From UBA4615 sp046046245 (GTDB lineage: Bacteria > Pseudomonadota > Gammaproteobacteria > Burkholderiales > Burkholderiaceae_E), in contig JBJOKE010000014.1 in NCBI GenBank assembly GCA_046046245.1, positions 1 through 64,000 on the forward strand: a stretch of DNA of 64,000 nt, read 5' to 3'. The notes beneath the pieces are model-generated. The model made no database searches. It was not told where the DNA came from and saw only the letters and a list, made by a program, of their open reading frames with translations. Of the stretch, positions 50,311 to 58,696 are shown piece by piece (positions within the stretch are counted from its first letter, which is position 1; each line of letters begins with the position of its first letter). The translations under genes were made by a program, and so were the position numbers.

Positions 50311-51309
50311 ATGCATCCCTCCCTCACCCGCCGCGCGCTGGCCGGCGCGATCGCGTCCCTGCCGTTCGCCGCCGCCTTCGCGCAGGGTGCCCCCGCCGTG
50401 CCCGCCGGCTGGCCGTCGAAGCCGGTCACCCTGGTCACGCCGTTCGCCGCGGGCAGCGGCCCCGACGTCGTCGCCCGCGCCTTCGCAGAGCGCCTGTCGA
50501 AGGGCCTCGGCGCGCGGGTGATCGTCGAGAACCGGCCCGGCGCGAGCGGCTTCATCGCACTCGACGCGGTGACCCGTGCGGGCGCCGACGCGCACACCTT
50601 CCTGCAGCTCGACAGCGAGCATCTCGCCGCGGTCCCGAGCCTCTACCCGCAGCGCAGGTTCAAGCCCTTCGACACGCTGGCCCCGATCGCGACCTTCTTC
50701 CGCACGCCCTTCCTCGTCGTCGTGCCGAGCGATTCGCCCTGGAAGACGCTCGGCGACCTCGTCGGCGCGGCGCGGGCCAGGCCGGGCGCGCTGACCTACG
50801 GGTCCTGGGGCGTCGGCAGCCCGGGCCACCTCGGCGGCGAACACCTGGAGGTGCTGACCGGCGCGACGATGCAGCACGTGCCGTTCAAGGCGGCCTCGGA
50901 GCTGTTCACCGCGGTGGGCAACAACGACGTGCAGTGGAGCTTCGGCAGCATCGCGTCGAGCCAGGCGACCTTCCGGTACGGCAAGGTCCGCTACCTCGCG
51001 GTCGCCGCGCCGAAGCGCATCGCCGCGATGCCGGACGTGCCCACGGTGGCCGAGGCCGGCGGCCCGGCGGCGCTCGACGTCAACTCCTTCGTCGTGCTGA
51101 TGGCGCCGCGCGGCGTCGCACCCGGCATCGTCGCGCGGATGAACGCCGAGATGGCGAAGGCCTCGGCCGACCCCGAGCTGCGCGCCAAGCTCGACACCTT
51201 CGCGTTCGAGCCGATCACCTGGTCGCCGGAGGAGATCGTCCGCAACGCGGACGTCAAGGCGAAGGTCTACGGCGACCTGATCCGGCGCGCGGACATCCGG
51301 CTCGAGTGA
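50311..51309 (+). CDS. Bug/TctC-family periplasmic solute-binding protein
   Basis: This 332-residue protein has a leader RRALAGAIASLPFAAAFAQG, WPSKPVTLVTPFAAGSGPD, ENRPGASGF and the usual C-terminal helix. An in-frame GTG at 50296 is an alternative start. It is divergent from the CaiB operon and convergent with the gentisate operon. It may import the substrate of either; the shared control region favours the CaiB operon. Confidence 0.9.
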   Translation: MHPSLTRRALAGAIASLPFAAAFAQGAPAVPAGWPSKPVTLVTPFAAGSGPDVVARAFAERLSKGLGARVIVENRPGASGFIALDAVTRAGADAHTFLQLDSEHLAAVPSLYPQRRFKPFDTLAPIATFFRTPFLVVVPSDSPWKTLGDLVGAARARPGALTYGSWGVGSPGHLGGEHLEVLTGATMQHVPFKAASELFTAVGNNDVQWSFGSIASSQATFRYGKVRYLAVAAPKRIAAMPDVPTVAEAGGPAALDVNSFVVLMAPRGVAPGIVARMNAEMAKASADPELRAKLDTFAFEPITWSPEEIVRNADVKAKVYGDLIRRADIRLE

Positions 51310-51317
51310 AGGCGGAT

Positions 51318-51345
51318 GCCGCGCCCCGCGCGAGCGGGGCGCGGC
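51318..51345. terminator. Hairpin between convergent Bug and gentisate genes
   Basis: GCCGCGCCCCGC (51318-51329) and GCGGGGCGCGGC (51334-51345) form a perfect 12-bp stem with a GCGA loop. It lies exactly between two convergent genes. No T-run follows, as is common in GC-rich genomes, so it is a likely bidirectional terminator. Confidence 0.6.
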
Positions 51346-51619
51346 TCAGACCGCGTCCGGCTGCATGGCGGGCGCGGCCCGCCGGAACGCATCGAGTCCG
51401 GCGCACGCGGCGTCGACCGCGACGATCCGCGGGTATGCGGACAGGTCCACCCCGAAGCGCCGCGCGCTCTCGACCTGCGGCACGAGATGGACGTCGGCGA
51501 GCGTGACCGCGTCGCCGTGACTGAAGCGCCCACGCGCCGAAGCGGGCCTTCAGCGCCTCCAGGACCCGCCGACAGCAGCGGCCGCTGCGGAAGAAGCTCC
51601 AGAGCCGCGGCGCGCTCAT
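51346..51619 (-). pseudogene. Remnant of a maleylpyruvate isomerase (zeta-class GST)
   Basis: The start reads MSAPRLWSFFRSG, like the N-terminus of zeta-class GST isomerases. Within 20 residues the sequence jumps to RRVLEALKARFG, which belongs near the C-terminal domain, so roughly 140 codons are missing. After a one-base frameshift near 51540-51550 it continues in another frame as RFSHGDAVTLADVHLVPQV, then SARRFGVDLSAYPRI and AAPAMQPDAV, an unmistakable isomerase C-terminus ending at 51346. The ATG still overlaps the fumarylpyruvate hydrolase stop (51616-51619). The intact gene would have isomerised maleylpyruvate to fumarylpyruvate in the gentisate pathway. Confidence 0.85.
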
Positions 51620-52317
51620 CCGGCGGCGCCGATCGTCAGCGAGACCTCGCCGATGCCGGCGACGTGCCCGGAGATGCGGTCGCCGGCGACCACCGGCCCG
51701 ACGCCCTCGGGCGTGCCGGTGTAGATCAGGTCGCCGGGCCGCAGGTGGTAGAACTGCGAGAGGTCCGCGATCAGCTCGCGCACGTTCCAGATCAGGCGGT
51801 CGACGTCGGAGCGCTGCCTCGTCGTGCCGTTCACCGCCAGCGCGATCTCGCCGCGATCGACGATCGAGCCGGGCAGCTCGACGATCTCTCCGCAGACCGA
51901 CGAGTCCTCGACGTCCTTGCCGAGGTCCCAGGGACGGCCCTTGTCGCGCGCCGCGAGCTGCAGGTCGCGACGGGTCATGTCCAGGCCGCAGGCGTAGCCG
52001 AAGACCACGCGGTGCGCGTCCTCGGCGGCGACGCGGAAGCCGGGGGCGCCGATCGCGACGACCAGCTCCATCTCGTACTGGAAGTCGGCGGTTCCGGGCG
52101 GGTAGGCGACCGTCGCGCCGCTCGCCACCAGGGTCTGCGGCGATTTCGTGAAGTAGAACGGCCGCTCGGTCGCCTTGTCGACCGGTCGACCCATCTCCAC
52201 CGCATGCGCGTGGTAGTTGCGGCCGACGAAGAAGAGACGCTCGACGGGGAAGCGTTCGACGCGCCCGCGGATGGGGAGCGACGGCGGGGCGGAAGGGGTG
52301 AACAGGTAGGGGGTCAT
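51616..52317 (-). CDS. Fumarylpyruvate hydrolase (FAH family)
   Basis: This 233-residue FAH-superfamily hydrolase has FFVGRNYHAHAVEMG, the metal-binding YEMELVVAIG (Glu-x-Glu), GYACGLDMTRRDLQ and GDLIYTGTPEGVGPV. It should cleave fumarylpyruvate to fumarate and pyruvate. It starts 6 bases after the gentisate dioxygenase gene. Position and length fit the gentisate pathway better than homogentisate or catechol FAH enzymes. Confidence 0.88.
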   Translation of the reverse strand: MTPYLFTPSAPPSLPIRGRVERFPVERLFFVGRNYHAHAVEMGRPVDKATERPFYFTKSPQTLVASGATVAYPPGTADFQYEMELVVAIGAPGFRVAAEDAHRVVFGYACGLDMTRRDLQLAARDKGRPWDLGKDVEDSSVCGEIVELPGSIVDRGEIALAVNGTTRQRSDVDRLIWNVRELIADLSQFYHLRPGDLIYTGTPEGVGPVVAGDRISGHVAGIGEVSLTIGAAG

Positions 52318-52323
52318 CGTGAG

Positions 52324-53361
52324 TCAGCCACGGTTCTCGTAGACGCCGAGCTTGCGGTGCAGCGGCGCTTCGTCGGCGAGGAATAGGAAGGAGGGTTCGG
52401 TGGGCGACGCATTGCACAGCGTCACCGCGGTGTAGCCGGGTGCGCAGCAGGTGTCGGCCTCGTCGAGGCGGAACGCGGCGCCGCCGATCGCGGCCTCGGT
52501 GCGACCCTCGATCTGGTGGAAGACCGTCGCGGGCGAGCGGACCGGCAGGCGCAGCGACTGGCCGGGGCGCAGCATCAGCGCGTAGAACCCGAGGATGTTC
52601 TGCGCGTCGGCGCCGGTCTCGGGGTTCACGTAGGCGACCTGGACGGCGTCGAGGTCCGGGCGGTCCGCGGCGAGCGCGGCGAGCGCGGCGCGGGTGTCGG
52701 CCCACGGGTAGCGGATCATCGGATAGGGCTTGCGCTCGCGCTCGAAGGCGGGCGCCGGCACCACGCCGCCGCGCAGGTAGGCCGCCTCGCCCCGGCCGGG
52801 CAGCACCGCCTGGCGATCGCCCTCGACCGCGTACGAGGTCTCGGTGTAGTGGACGAGCGGCAGGTCCAGGACGTCGAGCCAGACCACGGGCGCATCGCCG
52901 TCGTGGCCGTGCTCGTGCCACAGGCCGGTCGGCGTGAGGATCAGGTCGCCGCGCGCCATCGGGCACTTCTCGGCGTTCACCGTCGTGAAGGCGCCCTCGC
53001 CCTCGACGATCAGGCGCACCGCGTTCGGCGTGTGGCGGTGCGAAGGCGCCCACTCGCCCGGCAGCAGCAGCTGCATGCCGAGGTAGATCGCGGCGCTCGC
53101 CTGCATCTTCTCCAGCCCGTGTCCGCGGTTGGCGAGCACGAGCACGCGCCGCTCGGCCTTCTCCATCGGCGCGAGTTCGCCCGCCCGCATCAGCAGCGGG
53201 CGCAGCGACTCGTACGACCAGCAGGCCGGCGCGGTCCGGCGGGCCGGCACGCCGGGCGGCAGCACGGTCCGCAGGCTCGGCCAGAGCGGCACGAGGTTCT
53301 CGCCGGTCAGCGCATCCCGGTAGTCCTGCGGCAGGTCCTCGAGGCGTCCGAGCTCGTTCAC
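52324..53361 (-). CDS. Gentisate 1,2-dioxygenase
   Basis: This 345-residue bicupin dioxygenase cleaves the ring of gentisate to maleylpyruvate with Fe(II). The first cupin carries the iron ligands: APSHRHTPNAVRLIVEGEG (His108, His110) and LWHEHGHDG (His149 or 151). LPLVHYTETSYAVEGDRQ is typical of the family. The start is a GTG at 53361 preceded by GGGAGAAGACC. It follows the hydroxylase by 38 bases and precedes the hydrolase by 6. Confidence 0.9.
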   Translation of the reverse strand: MNELGRLEDLPQDYRDALTGENLVPLWPSLRTVLPPGVPARRTAPACWSYESLRPLLMRAGELAPMEKAERRVLVLANRGHGLEKMQASAAIYLGMQLLLPGEWAPSHRHTPNAVRLIVEGEGAFTTVNAEKCPMARGDLILTPTGLWHEHGHDGDAPVVWLDVLDLPLVHYTETSYAVEGDRQAVLPGRGEAAYLRGGVVPAPAFERERKPYPMIRYPWADTRAALAALAADRPDLDAVQVAYVNPETGADAQNILGFYALMLRPGQSLRLPVRSPATVFHQIEGRTEAAIGGAAFRLDEADTCCAPGYTAVTLCNASPTEPSFLFLADEAPLHRKLGVYENRG

Positions 53362-53399
53362 GTGGTCTTCTCCCTGATGCGCGTGCCTGCGCGTGTCGT

Positions 53400-54596
53400 T
53401 CAGTGCCCGGCGAGACAGTTGTCGACGTTCCAGCCGTACAGCCACGCCATCGCGTCCTGGAAACCCGCCTGGGAACGGCCCTTCCAGAGCTCGTTGCGCA
53501 CCAGGCGCTCGACGCCCTCGGCGTGGTAGAGCCGCCCCATCTCGCGGCCGGACAGCACGATGCGGGCGGTCCGCGCCACGCGCGAGCGCTGGTAGAGGTC
53601 GAGCGCCTTCGTCCAGTCGTCCCCGTGCACGCGCAGCGCCTCGCCGAGCGTCACCGCGTCCTCGAGCGCCATGCAGGCGCCCTGCGCCATGTACTGCGTG
53701 GTGGGGTGCGCGGCGTCGCCCAGCAGCGTCGCGCGGCCGAAGGTCCAGGTGCCGATCGGGTCGCGGTCGGCGGTCGCCCAGCGCTTCCAGGACTTCGGCA
53801 GGTCGATGAGCTGTCGCGCCATCGGCACGATGCCCTGGAAGTACGACTGCACCTCCTCCTTGCTGCCGTCCTTGACGCCCCACTCCTCGCGCTCGCGGCT
53901 GTGGAAGGTCACGACGATGTTGTACTGCTCGCCGCCGCGCAGCGGGTAGTGGACCAGGTGGCACTTCGGCCCGGCCCACAGGCTCGCGGCGTTCCAGCGC
54001 AGCGCCTCGGGGAAGTCCGCCTTGTCGACCACAGCGCGGTAGACCACGTGGCCGGTGACGCGCGGCGGATCGTTCACGTACTGCGCGCGGACCGCCGACT
54101 TCACGCCGTCGGCCGCGATCAGGGCCACGCCGCGGTAGCGCTCGCCGTGCTGGTCGACGACGGTCACGGCGGCGTCGTCCTGCTCGACGCGCTCGATCCG
54201 CGTGCCCGTGCGGACGTCCACGCGGCCGCTCGCCTGCGCGCCCTCCAGCAGCGATGCGTGGACGTCGACCCGGTGGATCACCGCGTACGGGTTGCCGAAG
54301 CGCTCGCGGAACGCCGCGTCGGTGAGGATCCGGCCGACTTCCGAGCCGTCGACGGCGTCGTGCATCACCATGCAGTCGGTGAACACCGCGCGCGCGCGGG
54401 TCCGATCGCCCACGCCCAGCGCGTCGAACGCGTGGAAGGCGTTGGGCCCGAGCTGGATGCCGGCACCGATCTCGCCGATCTCCGGCGCCTGCTCGAACAC
54501 GCGGACGCGGTAGCCGCGGCGCACGAGCGCCAGGCTGGCGGCCAGGCCGCCGATGCCGCCACCGGCGACCAGCACGGTCTCGTTCTTCTCGATCAT
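53400..54596 (-). CDS. 3-Hydroxybenzoate 6-hydroxylase-like FAD monooxygenase
   Basis: This 398-residue class A flavoprotein hydroxylase has the FAD-binding VAGGGIGGLAASLAL (10-24), GIQLGPNAFHAFDALG, the second FAD motif ATLLGDAAHPTTQYMAQGAC and a DG near IAADGVKSAVR. The IGTWTFGRATLLGD stretch and the length match 3-hydroxybenzoate 6-hydroxylases, which make gentisate using NADH. Gentisate dioxygenase directly downstream supports this. A salicylate 5-hydroxylase role is unlikely because that enzyme is a multicomponent Rieske type. Confidence 0.85.
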   Translation of the reverse strand: MIEKNETVLVAGGGIGGLAASLALVRRGYRVRVFEQAPEIGEIGAGIQLGPNAFHAFDALGVGDRTRARAVFTDCMVMHDAVDGSEVGRILTDAAFRERFGNPYAVIHRVDVHASLLEGAQASGRVDVRTGTRIERVEQDDAAVTVVDQHGERYRGVALIAADGVKSAVRAQYVNDPPRVTGHVVYRAVVDKADFPEALRWNAASLWAGPKCHLVHYPLRGGEQYNIVVTFHSREREEWGVKDGSKEEVQSYFQGIVPMARQLIDLPKSWKRWATADRDPIGTWTFGRATLLGDAAHPTTQYMAQGACMALEDAVTLGEALRVHGDDWTKALDLYQRSRVARTARIVLSGREMGRLYHAEGVERLVRNELWKGRSQAGFQDAMAWLYGWNVDNCLAGH

Positions 54597-54684
54597 GGTT
54601 GGGCGGATCCGGTTGGGATGGAGGCCGAGTATCCCGGCGACCGCCCGATCACCTCAATGCATGGCGATCTATACACGTCATCGC

Positions 54685-54697
54685 GATACGCAATATC
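54685..54697. promoter_or_regulatory. Candidate LysR binding site between lysR and the gentisate operon
   Basis: The dyad GATA-CGCAA-TATC lies 20 bases before the lysR ATG and 89 bases before the hydroxylase gene on the other strand. Short AT-rich dyads of this kind are typical LysR contact sites. No second site was identified. Confidence 0.3.
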
Positions 54698-54716
54698 ATC
54701 GACGACACGCGAACCG

Positions 54717-55655
54717 ATGGCGACCGCGATGGCGAAGCTCGACCTGGACTGGATCGGCGTGTTCCTGGAGGTCTACCGGACGCACAACGTGTCGCGTGCC
54801 GCGGAGCGGCTCGGCATCGCGCAGGCGACCGCGAGCATCATGCTCGGCAAGCTCCGCGCGCACTTCGGCGACCGGCTGTTCGCGCGGACGCCGCGCGGCA
54901 TGGCGCCGACGCCCCGGGCGCAGGCGCTGTACCCCGAGCTCTCGGCGATCCAGGCGCGGCTGGACGCATTGCGGGTCGAGGGCACGCGCTTCGAGCCCTC
55001 GGCCTCGACGCGCCGCTTCCGGATCGCGATGACCGACATCAGCGAGGCGGTGCTGCTGCCCGGCCTGCTGTCGCACCTGGGGCGCGAGGCGCCGGGCGTG
55101 CAGATCGAGGCCGAGCCGAGCGACGAGGCGACGGCTCGCCGGCTGGAGTCGGCCGACGTCGACCTGGCGGTGGGCTTCCTGCCCCAGCTCGAAGCCGGGT
55201 TCCACGAGCAGACGCTGTTCGTGCAGGACTTCGTCTGCCTCGCGTCGGCGGCGCACCCCCGCGTGCGCGAGCGGCTGACCCGCCGGGCGCTGGAGACCGA
55301 GGCGCACGTGACGGTGACGCTGCCGGGCACCGGACATCCGGTGGTCGACCGGGCGCTGGCGCGCCACGGCGTGGACCGCCGCGTCGCGCTGCGCGTGCGC
55401 ACCTTCCTGGGCGCGGCGCGGATCGTCGCCGAGACCGAGCTGCTCGCGATCGTGCCGCGGCGGCTGAGCGAGGTGCTGTCGGAGCAGGAGCGGCTGCGCC
55501 GCTTCGACCTGCCGGTGGCGATCCCGGGCTATGCGGTCAAGCAGCACTGGCACGAGCGCATGCACGAGGACCCCGGGCATGCGTGGCTGCGGCGGACGAT
55601 CGCGCGGCTCTTCTCGGTGCCGCGGCGGGGCGCGGCGGGGTCGAAGCGGGCGTGA
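54717..55655 (+). CDS. LysR-family regulator, likely activator of the gentisate operon
   Basis: This is a 312-residue regulator. The N-terminal winged helix has LDWIGVFLEVYRTHNVSRAAERLGIAQATASIMLGKL-type order (helix-turn-helix about 20-45) and LFARTPRGMAPTPRA. The effector domain follows (FRIAMTDISEAVLLPGLL, VDLAVGF). It is divergent from the gentisate operon with a 120-base gap, the classic layout for LysR activators. A second ATG at 54729 is possible. Confidence 0.85.
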   Translation: MATAMAKLDLDWIGVFLEVYRTHNVSRAAERLGIAQATASIMLGKLRAHFGDRLFARTPRGMAPTPRAQALYPELSAIQARLDALRVEGTRFEPSASTRRFRIAMTDISEAVLLPGLLSHLGREAPGVQIEAEPSDEATARRLESADVDLAVGFLPQLEAGFHEQTLFVQDFVCLASAAHPRVRERLTRRALETEAHVTVTLPGTGHPVVDRALARHGVDRRVALRVRTFLGAARIVAETELLAIVPRRLSEVLSEQERLRRFDLPVAIPGYAVKQHWHERMHEDPGHAWLRRTIARLFSVPRRGAAGSKRA

Positions 55656-55682
55656 GGGCGCGGGCCGGGCCCGCCCCTGCCG

Positions 55683-56315
55683 TCAGACCACCGGATCCCT
55701 GAACCCCTGCGGCTGCGGCGTGGTGGCCGCGAACGACGGCCGTTCCGAGATCCGCGCGAACCAGTCGGCCAGCGCCGGATGCGCGGCCTTCCAGTCGAAG
55801 TCCGGCAGCCGCAGCTCGAGGTAGCCGAGGGCCGAGCCGACCGCGATGTCGGCCAGCCCGAACGCGTCGCCGATCACGAAGCGCGCCCCCGGTGCCACGG
55901 CGCCCGCGAGCGCCGCCGTGCCGGCCTCGATCTTGCGCCGCTGCCGTGCGAGCCAGGGCGCGCTGCAGCCCTCGCCGCGCATCCGCTCGAACAGCGTCAG
56001 CACGATCGCGTCGCAGACGCCGTCGGCGATCACCTCGAGCCTTCGCGCGGCCAGCCGGCCGTCGACGTCGGCGGGCACGAGCGGCGGTTCGGGGTGCTTC
56101 GCCTCCAGCCACTCGAGGATGAAGCTCGACTCGAACACCGACTCGCCGTCGTCGAGGATCAGCACCGGGATCTTGCCGAGCGGGTTGTGGGCGGGGGCGC
56201 TCGCGTCGGCGTCCCAGGGCACCTCGGTCACGAGCTCGAAGGCGAGGCCCTTCTCGGCGAGCGCGATGCGGACCTTGCGGGCGTACGGGCTGGGGGTGGC
56301 GCTGAGCAGCTTCAT
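55683..56315 (-). CDS. Glutathione S-transferase
   Basis: This 210-residue GST has a thioredoxin-like N-domain (MKLLSATPSPYARKVRIAL, NPLGKIPVLILDDG, ESSFILEWLE) and a helical C-domain with FVIGDAFGLADIAVGSALGYL. The Ser/Pro-Tyr active-site loop SPYARKV fits the YfcG/DUF-type or beta-like bacterial GSTs. Its ATG overlaps the corrected stop of the cupin gene (56312-56315, ATGA). It could in principle stand in for the lost maleylpyruvate isomerase, but its N-domain is not zeta-class. Confidence 0.88.
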   Translation of the reverse strand: MKLLSATPSPYARKVRIALAEKGLAFELVTEVPWDADASAPAHNPLGKIPVLILDDGESVFESSFILEWLEAKHPEPPLVPADVDGRLAARRLEVIADGVCDAIVLTLFERMRGEGCSAPWLARQRRKIEAGTAALAGAVAPGARFVIGDAFGLADIAVGSALGYLELRLPDFDWKAAHPALADWFARISERPSFAATTPQPQGFRDPVV

Positions 56316-56916
56316 CGGTTCGATTCGGGCAGCGGGTAGCGGAGGACGAGCAGCTCGGCGCCGCCCGCGGTGGCGACGATCCCGGCCGAGCGCTCGTCGG
56401 GCGACGCCCAGATGCACGACCAGCGTCCGAGCCGGCGGGCAGGACCTCGACCCGCGACGGCGCGTCGCCGACGCCCGGACCGTCCGGGCCCGTCGGCACC
56501 ACCGCGCTCGTCGCGTGGAACTTCGGCACCGTGCGGTCGACCACGGTCTTCGGATCCATCAGGTAGTGCGCGCCGTACTCGAGCCGCGCGCGCAGCGTCA
56601 GGTAGTCCAGCCCCTCGGGCCCGGCGGTGATCGGCCCGTAGCCGGTGCGGCCGCGCGCGTAGTGGACGGCGATCGGCGCGATCGGCCGGCGCCCGAGCGT
56701 GCCGCGGCCCGCGACCACGACCTGGAACTGGTCGCTCAGGTGGAAGTGCGCGGGCAGCACCACGTCGGGCCGCTGCTCGACGAGGAAGGCATGCGGCCCC
56801 GGGTTCGCCGCGTCGCCCTCGGCCACGATGTCGGTGCGGCCGAACACGTCGCCGGTCAGGATGGTCACCGCCTTGCGGCCCGGCCGCGCGGTCTCGTAAT
56901 CGCCGACGACGGTCAT
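56312..56916 (-). pseudogene. Cupin-like protein, frameshifted near the C-terminus
   Basis: From ATG 56916 the frame gives TVVGDYETARPGRKAVTILT, FLVEQRPDVVLPAHFHLSDQ and FQVVVAGRGTLG, a small-molecule-binding cupin-type barrel with an HFH metal element. Around 56418-56421 the frame must shift by one base: the continuing frame becomes Ser/Arg-rich, whereas the neighbouring frame reads WSCIWASPDERSAGIVATAG and ends at 56312 in an ATGA overlap with the GST gene. That natural junction argues that the shifted frame is the original one. One missing base near GGACGCTGG explains it. Function unknown. Confidence 0.65.
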
Positions 56917-57217
56917 GCGGCGCGGCCCTCCTCGTCCTTCAGGAGGCCCGCCGCGGCGGGTCGACGCGCTTCGCGTGCCGCGGATCGGAACGGCATCGGT
57001 CTCCTCCGGTGTCCATCCGCCGCACGGTACGGCCGATCGGGGCGTTCGGGAAGACGTTCCGGATGCGGAACGATGTCCGCCGGCGGACCGACCGACGTAA
57101 AGTGGGGCACCCCCACCCGACCGGCCCGACGTCCTCCGTGCGCCTCCCGGCTCCCGCCACGACCGCCCCTCGCCCCGGCCCGTCGCACCCGCCGCTCGCG
57201 GCCCGTCCGCCGCGCGG
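56917..57217. other. Divergent control region before the thiolase operon
   Basis: No gene seen. The only clear structure is the inverted repeat at 57055-57072. It separates the minus-strand cupin from the plus-strand thiolase operon and should contain promoters for both. Confidence 0.5.
57055..57072. promoter_or_regulatory. Inverted repeat CGTTCCG-GATG-CGGAACG
   Basis: A perfect 7-base inverted repeat with a 4-base centre lies 146 bases before the thiolase start. It is a plausible operator for a dimeric regulator that is not encoded next to it. Confidence 0.4.
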
Positions 57218-58696
57218 ATGGCCCGCCCGATGAGCCGCCCCGACCGTACCCCGGTGCTCGTCGGCCTCGGCACCGCGACCCGCCGCGAGGAGGACTGGAG
57301 GCGGGCGCTCGAGCCGATGGACCTGATGCTCGAGGCGGTCGCCGCGGCGGGCGCCGACACCGGCGCGCCGGCCGCGCTGCGCGGCACGCAGTGGATCGCG
57401 GTCCCGCGCGGACGCTGGCGCTACGCGAATCCGGCCGGCGAGATCGCCCGCGCGATCGGCGCCGAGGACGCGCACGAGGTGCTGTCCACCGTCGGCGTGC
57501 TGCAGCAGACGCTGATCGCCGAGGCCTGCGCGCGCATCGCCGCGGGCGACGCGCACACGACGCTGGTCGCGGGCGCGGACGCCGGCTACCGGCTGCTGCG
57601 CGCGCAGATCGCCGGCGGGAAGGCGCCCGAGCGGGTGCAGGACGACGCGCCCGACGAGCTGCTCGCGCCGAAGGAGGAACTGCGGCATCCGGTGGAGAAA
57701 CGCGCCGGGCTGGTGATGCCGGTGGGCCTGTACGCGACGCTGGAGAGCGCCTGGCGCGCGTCGAACGGTTGGTCGGTGGCCGGGCACCGGGACCGCGTGG
57801 CCGCGCTGTGGGCGGGCCTCGCCGCGGTCACCGAGGACAACCCGCACGCGTGGACGCGACGCGCGGTGCCGGCCGCCGGGATCCGCGAGGGCGGCCCGCG
57901 CAACCCGATGCAGGCGTTCCCGTACACGCGTTTCCACTGCTCGACCTGGAACGTCGACCAGGCGGGCGCGCTGCTCTTCTGCTCGGCGGCGCGCGCGGCC
58001 GAGCTGGGCATCCCGCGCGAGCGCTGGGTCTACCCGGTGGCTAGCGCCGAGTCGAACCACATGGTGGCGGTCGCGGCCCGTGCGCGGCTCGACGCCTGCC
58101 CGGGCGCGCGGCTCGCCGGCCGCGCCGCGCTCGATGCGGCGGGGTGGCGCGCGGACGAGGTCGACCTCGTCGACCTCTACAGCTGCTTCCCGTTCGCGGT
58201 GCAGGTCTACGCGCACGAGCTCGGCCTCGGCACCGACCGGCCGCTGACGGTGACCGGCGGCATGCCCTTCGCCGGTGGCCCGTACAACAACTACGTGCTG
58301 CAGTCGACCGCCCGCGCCGCCGAGCTGCTGCGCGCGGGGCAGGGCCGGACCGCGCTGGTGTCGTGCGTATCGGGCATCGTCACCAAGCAGGCGTTCGGGC
58401 TGTGGTCGACCGAGGCGCCGCGCGAGGGCTTCGCGAGCGTCGACGTCAGCGACGCGACCGCGCGCGAGACCGCGGTGCGCGAGGTGGTCGACGGCTACTC
58501 GGGCCGCGGGCGGGTCGCGGGCTTCACCGTGGTCCACGGCCGGGGCGTCGCGCCGCGCGGCCTCGCGCTGGTCGACACGCCGTCGGGCGCGCGCGCGCTC
58601 GCCACGACCGAGGCGCCGGCGCTCGTCGAACGGATGCAGCAGGAGGAATGGGTGGGCCGCGAACTGACGATCGAACGCGACGAGGTGGTGGCATGA
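57218..58696 (+). CDS. Thiolase-like acyl-CoA acetyltransferase
   Basis: This 492-residue thiolase-superfamily protein of the SCP2/acetyl-CoA acetyltransferase-like kind has PVLVGLGTATRRE, TLVAGADAGYRL, FHCSTWNVDQAGALLFCSAARAA, VDLVDLYSCFPFAVQVYAHELG and GGMPFAGGPYNNYVLQS, plus SCVSGIVTKQAF near the end. The C-terminal 90 residues form an OB-like extension. A second ATG at 57230 is possible. It overlaps the next gene as ATGA (58693-58696). It probably releases acetyl-CoA or propionyl-CoA from a beta-ketoacyl-CoA. Confidence 0.8.
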   Translation: MARPMSRPDRTPVLVGLGTATRREEDWRRALEPMDLMLEAVAAAGADTGAPAALRGTQWIAVPRGRWRYANPAGEIARAIGAEDAHEVLSTVGVLQQTLIAEACARIAAGDAHTTLVAGADAGYRLLRAQIAGGKAPERVQDDAPDELLAPKEELRHPVEKRAGLVMPVGLYATLESAWRASNGWSVAGHRDRVAALWAGLAAVTEDNPHAWTRRAVPAAGIREGGPRNPMQAFPYTRFHCSTWNVDQAGALLFCSAARAAELGIPRERWVYPVASAESNHMVAVAARARLDACPGARLAGRAALDAAGWRADEVDLVDLYSCFPFAVQVYAHELGLGTDRPLTVTGGMPFAGGPYNNYVLQSTARAAELLRAGQGRTALVSCVSGIVTKQAFGLWSTEAPREGFASVDVSDATARETAVREVVDGYSGRGRVAGFTVVHGRGVAPRGLALVDTPSGARALATTEAPALVERMQQEEWVGRELTIERDEVVA

